Assembly (NCBI GenBank): GCA_903896015.1
Contig: CAITWF010000051.1
Location: 21,106 to 85,105, forward strand
DNA: 64,000 nt
DNA from: an uncultured Opitutia bacterium
GTDB taxonomy: Bacteria; Verrucomicrobiota; Verrucomicrobiia; Opitutales; Opitutaceae
Direction: 5' to 3'
Shown here: piece by piece, positions 61,854 through 64,000 of the stretch
Numbering within the stretch: the stretch's first letter is position 1
How the letters are laid out: each line of letters starts with the position of its first letter
Translations under genes and position numbers: made by a program
The notes under the pieces: generated by a model
The model's input: the letters and a program-made list of their open reading frames with translations, nothing else
What the model was told of the DNA's origin: nothing
The model's database searches: none

Positions 61854-62912
61854 ATGAAGTTCTTCTGTGTTCTCGCCGCCCTGCTCGCTGCGCCCGCGTT
61901 TGCCGCGGAGCCCTACGATCTGGACCAAACAGACCTTGCCTCGCTCGCCGCAGCCGAGCCCGCGGCGCTCCGGGCAAAAATCGCGACCGTGGTCGACAAA
62001 CCCGGTGCCTCGCCCACTGGCGACGCTCACGATTACGTCAGCTATGCCCGCTACTGGTGGCCCGATCCGTCGAAGCCCGACGGCCTGCCCTACGTGCAGC
62101 ACGACGGGAAGCACAACCGCGAGCAAGTCGCCCGCGGCGACGAATATCGCCTCGGCCATTTTTGCGACAATGCGGAGAAACTCGCCGCGGCCTGGCGCGT
62201 AAACCACGACGAGGCCGCCGCGCGCCGCGCCGGCGAATGGCTGCGCGCCTGGCTCGTCACACCAGCCACGCGGATGACCCCCAACCTCGAATATGCACAA
62301 GTCCGCCTCGGACGTGATAACAACCACGGCAGCGCCTCGGGCGTGCTCGACGGCCGCGGGCTCGCGAGGGTGATCAACGCGCTCCAGTTGCTCCACGACT
62401 CGCCCGCACTCGCACCCGGCGACGAAGAAAAGATCCGCGCGTGGTTCAGCGACTACTTGCGGTGGCTCCAGACCGCCAAAACCGCGAAAGCCGAGCACGC
62501 CGCCAAGAACAACCACGGCTCCTGGTTCCTCGCGCAAATTATCCCAATCGCCCGCTACCTCGGCCGCGACGATCTCGCGCGCGAACTCTGCGAGGAGGAC
62601 AAGGCACGCATCGCGAGCCAGTTACAGCCCGACGGCAGCCAGCCCGAGGAAATTCGCCGCGTCGACGGCCTCGGCTACAGTCGGTTCAACCTCGAGGCCC
62701 AGAGGCACGTCGCGCGCGTCGCCGCCACGCTCGGCATCGACTTGTGGGCTTACACCGCGCCCAACGGCGCCAGCCTCCGCCTCGCCGTCGATTTTCTCCG
62801 GCCCTACAATCAGGCGCCCGAAAAATGGCCGCATACGCAGAACGAAAAGCTTCCGCCCGGCTTTCTCGACGGCCTGATTCAGGAAGCCGCCGCGCACGCA
62901 CCGAAAAAATAG
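61854..62912 (+). CDS. Secreted alginate-lyase-family protein (PL5/PL38-like)
   Basis: A 352-residue protein with signal peptide MKFFCVLAALLAAPAFA. The alpha-barrel lyase pattern is clear: YVSYARYWWPDPSKPDGLPY (about residues 62-81), NREQVARGDEYRLGHF, GLARVINALQLLHDS, and KNNHGSWFLAQII (about residues 220-232), whose Asn/His are candidate catalytic residues. It fits the alginate_lyase domain used by PL5 alginate lyases and PL38 glucuronan lyases; the YWWPDP form favours the PL38-like group. It is the last gene of the uronate operon. Confidence 0.85.
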   Translation: MKFFCVLAALLAAPAFAAEPYDLDQTDLASLAAAEPAALRAKIATVVDKPGASPTGDAHDYVSYARYWWPDPSKPDGLPYVQHDGKHNREQVARGDEYRLGHFCDNAEKLAAAWRVNHDEAAARRAGEWLRAWLVTPATRMTPNLEYAQVRLGRDNNHGSASGVLDGRGLARVINALQLLHDSPALAPGDEEKIRAWFSDYLRWLQTAKTAKAEHAAKNNHGSWFLAQIIPIARYLGRDDLARELCEEDKARIASQLQPDGSQPEEIRRVDGLGYSRFNLEAQRHVARVAATLGIDLWAYTAPNGASLRLAVDFLRPYNQAPEKWPHTQNEKLPPGFLDGLIQEAAAHAPKK

Positions 62913-63092
62913 GGCACGATCGCGAGCCGGTTGCCGCGTCGAAGGTTCCCAAACGCCGGGCACATGGCGCGGTGCTTGGGCACTGACGTAACAACTGCCC
63001 GCATCTGGCCGATATTTACGCCAATCAGTCCATCGCGTCAGCTTTGAGGCGCCATTTCCTGAACCGTGCTTTCCGCCAAAGAAAAATCTGCG

Positions 63093-63109
63093 TATGCACT
63101 TGGCGTAAC
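63093..63109. repeat. Left copy of a 17-bp inverted repeat flanking the toxin-antitoxin pair
   Basis: TATGCACTTGGCGTAAC is an exact reverse complement of 63829-63845. The two copies enclose the antitoxin and toxin genes and their promoter. Confidence 0.75.
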
Positions 63110-63160
63110 TGGGGTGAAATCTCCAGTTAGCCTTCTGATTGCTTGCTCCGTCGCGCCGGC

Positions 63161-63195
63161 TTGACGGCCCGGCACAAGTGTAGCACAGTTGTGCC
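63161..63195 (+). promoter_or_regulatory. Promoter and operator of the toxin-antitoxin operon
   Basis: TTGACG at 63161-63166 is a plausible -35. A perfect 7-bp inverted repeat GGCACAA (63171-63177) / TTGTGCC (63189-63195) with an 11-bp centre covers the expected -10 region and ends directly before the ATG at 63196. It fits autorepression by the antitoxin, as in other RelB/DinJ systems. There is no room for a ribosome binding site downstream of a normal start point, so the transcript may be leaderless. Confidence 0.6.
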
Positions 63196-63516
63196 ATGAG
63201 TAATACGACCGTGATGTTTCGCGCGCGCATCGACAAACGCCGCGTCGCAAATGCCGAGCGCATATTGTCTAAAATCGGAGTCACACCCGGCCAGTTCGTT
63301 GGTATGGCATTCGCGCAGGTCGAGTTGAAAAATGGCATTCCTTTTCCAGTGACCGCGTTAGAAACGGACGATGGGTTTTTGCCTCATCAACCCAATGCGG
63401 TTACGACGGCGGCCATCAATGAGCCGCTCGCGGCATTGCGCCGCCACGCCACCGTGGCCTCGGCTCTAGGAAGTATTACTCCCCGTGCGCAAGGTCGTTC
63501 TAAAAAGTCAGTTTGA
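63196..63516 (+). CDS. RelB/DinJ-family antitoxin
   Basis: A 106-residue protein with the ribbon-helix-helix start of DinJ/RelB antitoxins: TVMFRARIDKRRVANAERIL then IGVTPGQFVGMAFAQVELKNGIPF in two stretches. The C-terminal part should wrap the toxin. It overlaps the toxin gene by 32 bp and has an operator-like repeat directly in front of its start. Confidence 0.82.
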   Translation: MSNTTVMFRARIDKRRVANAERILSKIGVTPGQFVGMAFAQVELKNGIPFPVTALETDDGFLPHQPNAVTTAAINEPLAALRRHATVASALGSITPRAQGRSKKSV

Positions 63517-63754
63517 ACGAGACTGGCGGAAGTGGGTGGCGGGAACTCCTGCCGAAGAGGAGGCGCGAAACGTCATGACGTGTATTGCCGAGGATCGTCC
63601 GCTTGCTTCGAAAAACCGGGATCACCCCCTGAAGGGACAGTGGAGCGGCTGCCGGGATTGTCATGTGCGCGGCGATTTGGTCGTGATCTACTCGCTCTTA
63701 CCAGGGCTCGTGGCATTCCATCGGATCGGCTCGCACAGCGAATTATTCGGCTGA
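63485..63754 (+). CDS. YafQ-family mRNA interferase toxin
   Basis: An 89-residue toxin starting with GTG at 63485 inside the antitoxin gene. The YafQ pattern is clear: FERDWRKW, DHPLKGQWSGCRDCHVRGD, LVVIYSL and RIGSHSELFG, whose His corresponds to the YafQ catalytic histidine. YafQ cleaves mRNA on the ribosome. The pair looks intact. Confidence 0.85.
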   Translation: MRKVVLKSQFERDWRKWVAGTPAEEEARNVMTCIAEDRPLASKNRDHPLKGQWSGCRDCHVRGDLVVIYSLLPGLVAFHRIGSHSELFG

Positions 63755-63828
63755 CGGGCAGTTTACCGGTTGTTCGACGAGCCGTGCAAGTTTCAAGGAT
63801 TCCCTGCGCATAAGGCCTGCTGTTGGTG

Positions 63829-63845
63829 GTTACGCCAAGTGCATA
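63829..63845. repeat. Right copy of the 17-bp inverted repeat
   Basis: GTTACGCCAAGTGCATA pairs exactly with 63093-63109, 736 bp to the left. Confidence 0.75.
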
Positions 63846-63946
63846 TCCAGTAAGAAAAAAGGGTAGTGTCCGGAGAGTTCAGCAAAAAGGCGGAACATGG
63901 TAAGTGGTTTGGTGCTAAAGCCAAAAACCACCAACAAAGGAAAACC

Positions 63947-64000
63947 ATGAACCGCCCGAAGCGAAACGATGCAGTGATCAACGTAACGAAACAAGATCTG
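63947..64000 (+). CDS. Start of an unidentified CDS, possibly a transposase, cut by the window edge
   Basis: ATG at 63947 follows an AAAGGA ribosome binding site and opens MNRPKRNDAVINVTKQDL, which runs off the window. Just upstream is a hairpin (GTGGTTT 63904-63910 / AAACCAC 63925-63931) and the word GGGTAGTGTCCGG (63868-63880), which resembles the end of an insertion sequence. I do not recognise the family; only 18 residues are visible. Confidence 0.4.
   Translation, partial: MNRPKRNDAVINVTKQDL

Noticed and set aside
63093..63845. Integron attC sites around the toxin-antitoxin cassette
   Set aside because: The repeat contains GTTACGC rather than the required GTTRRRY core, and no paired inner boxes were found.
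1..64000. tRNA, rRNA, CRISPR arrays and prophage genes
   Set aside because: No cloverleaf-like sequence, regularly spaced repeats or phage structural genes were recognised by eye; a tRNAscan or CRISPR search could still find something missed.

Overview
The window is a GC-rich, densely packed bacterial chromosome segment. Its gene content fits a polysaccharide-degrading Verrucomicrobiota, most likely Opitutaceae. The evidence is two TonB-dependent receptors with divergent LacI-type regulators, many secreted carbohydrate-active enzymes with signal peptides, DUF1080, DUF1343, DUF1653 and DUF2264 proteins, and a B12-dependent ribonucleotide reductase. This lineage call is an inference from gene families; there is no rRNA or other phylogenetic marker here.

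Layout. 1-3300: the 5' part of a class II ribonucleotide reductase (cut by the left edge) with a tandem NrdR-box candidate, an SDR oxidoreductase and a BON-domain lipoprotein. 3300-10400: a fucose-related cluster with an arylsulfatase, a dipeptide-epimerase-like enolase-superfamily enzyme and an AraC regulator on the minus strand, facing a fucose-isomerase-family protein and a GH29 alpha-L-fucosidase on the plus strand. 10300-22200: a tightly spaced ten-gene minus-strand operon. In transcription order it holds a TonB receptor, a GH39-like enzyme, malonyl-CoA synthetase, malonate transporter subunits MadL and MadM, an SGNH esterase, a GH50-like enzyme, a five-bladed-propeller glycosidase, a BNR-4 propeller (possible polysaccharide lyase) and an alpha/beta esterase; a LacI regulator lies divergently upstream. 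Placing a malonate import and activation module inside a glycan operon that also encodes two esterases is the most unusual feature of the window. 23400-26900: a GH3 beta-glucosidase and a truncated IS630-type transposase remnant. 26900-33000: a DUF1080/PA14 protein, a beta-propeller protein ending in an azurin-type copper domain, a DUF1653 protein and a membrane TPR protein.

33000-39700: a very large hybrid histidine kinase with about seven PAS units, and an MsbA-like ABC exporter. 39800-46800: a second glycan locus with a TonB receptor, a LacI regulator and a single polypeptide joining an MFS transporter to a GH36-like alpha-galactosidase. 46800-52500: a chemoreceptor, a NarL-type response regulator, glycerate kinase, a DUF2062-like pseudogene and a NamZ-like DUF1343 lipoprotein. 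52500-62900: a LacI regulator with a recognisable operator motif, followed by a uronate/glycan operon (sodium-solute symporter, phosphomannose-isomerase-like protein, D-2-hydroxyacid dehydrogenase, DUF2264 protein, heparinase II/III-like lyase, alginate-lyase-family protein). 62900-64000: a DinJ/YafQ-type toxin-antitoxin pair between 17-bp inverted repeats, then the start of an unidentified CDS, probably of a mobile element.

The loci share one logic. Outer-membrane receptors import glycan fragments; secreted or periplasmic glycosidases, lyases, sulfatase and esterases trim them; inner-membrane carriers (MFS, SSS, MadLM) take up the products; local LacI/AraC regulators respond to them. No tRNA, rRNA, CRISPR array or prophage was seen.
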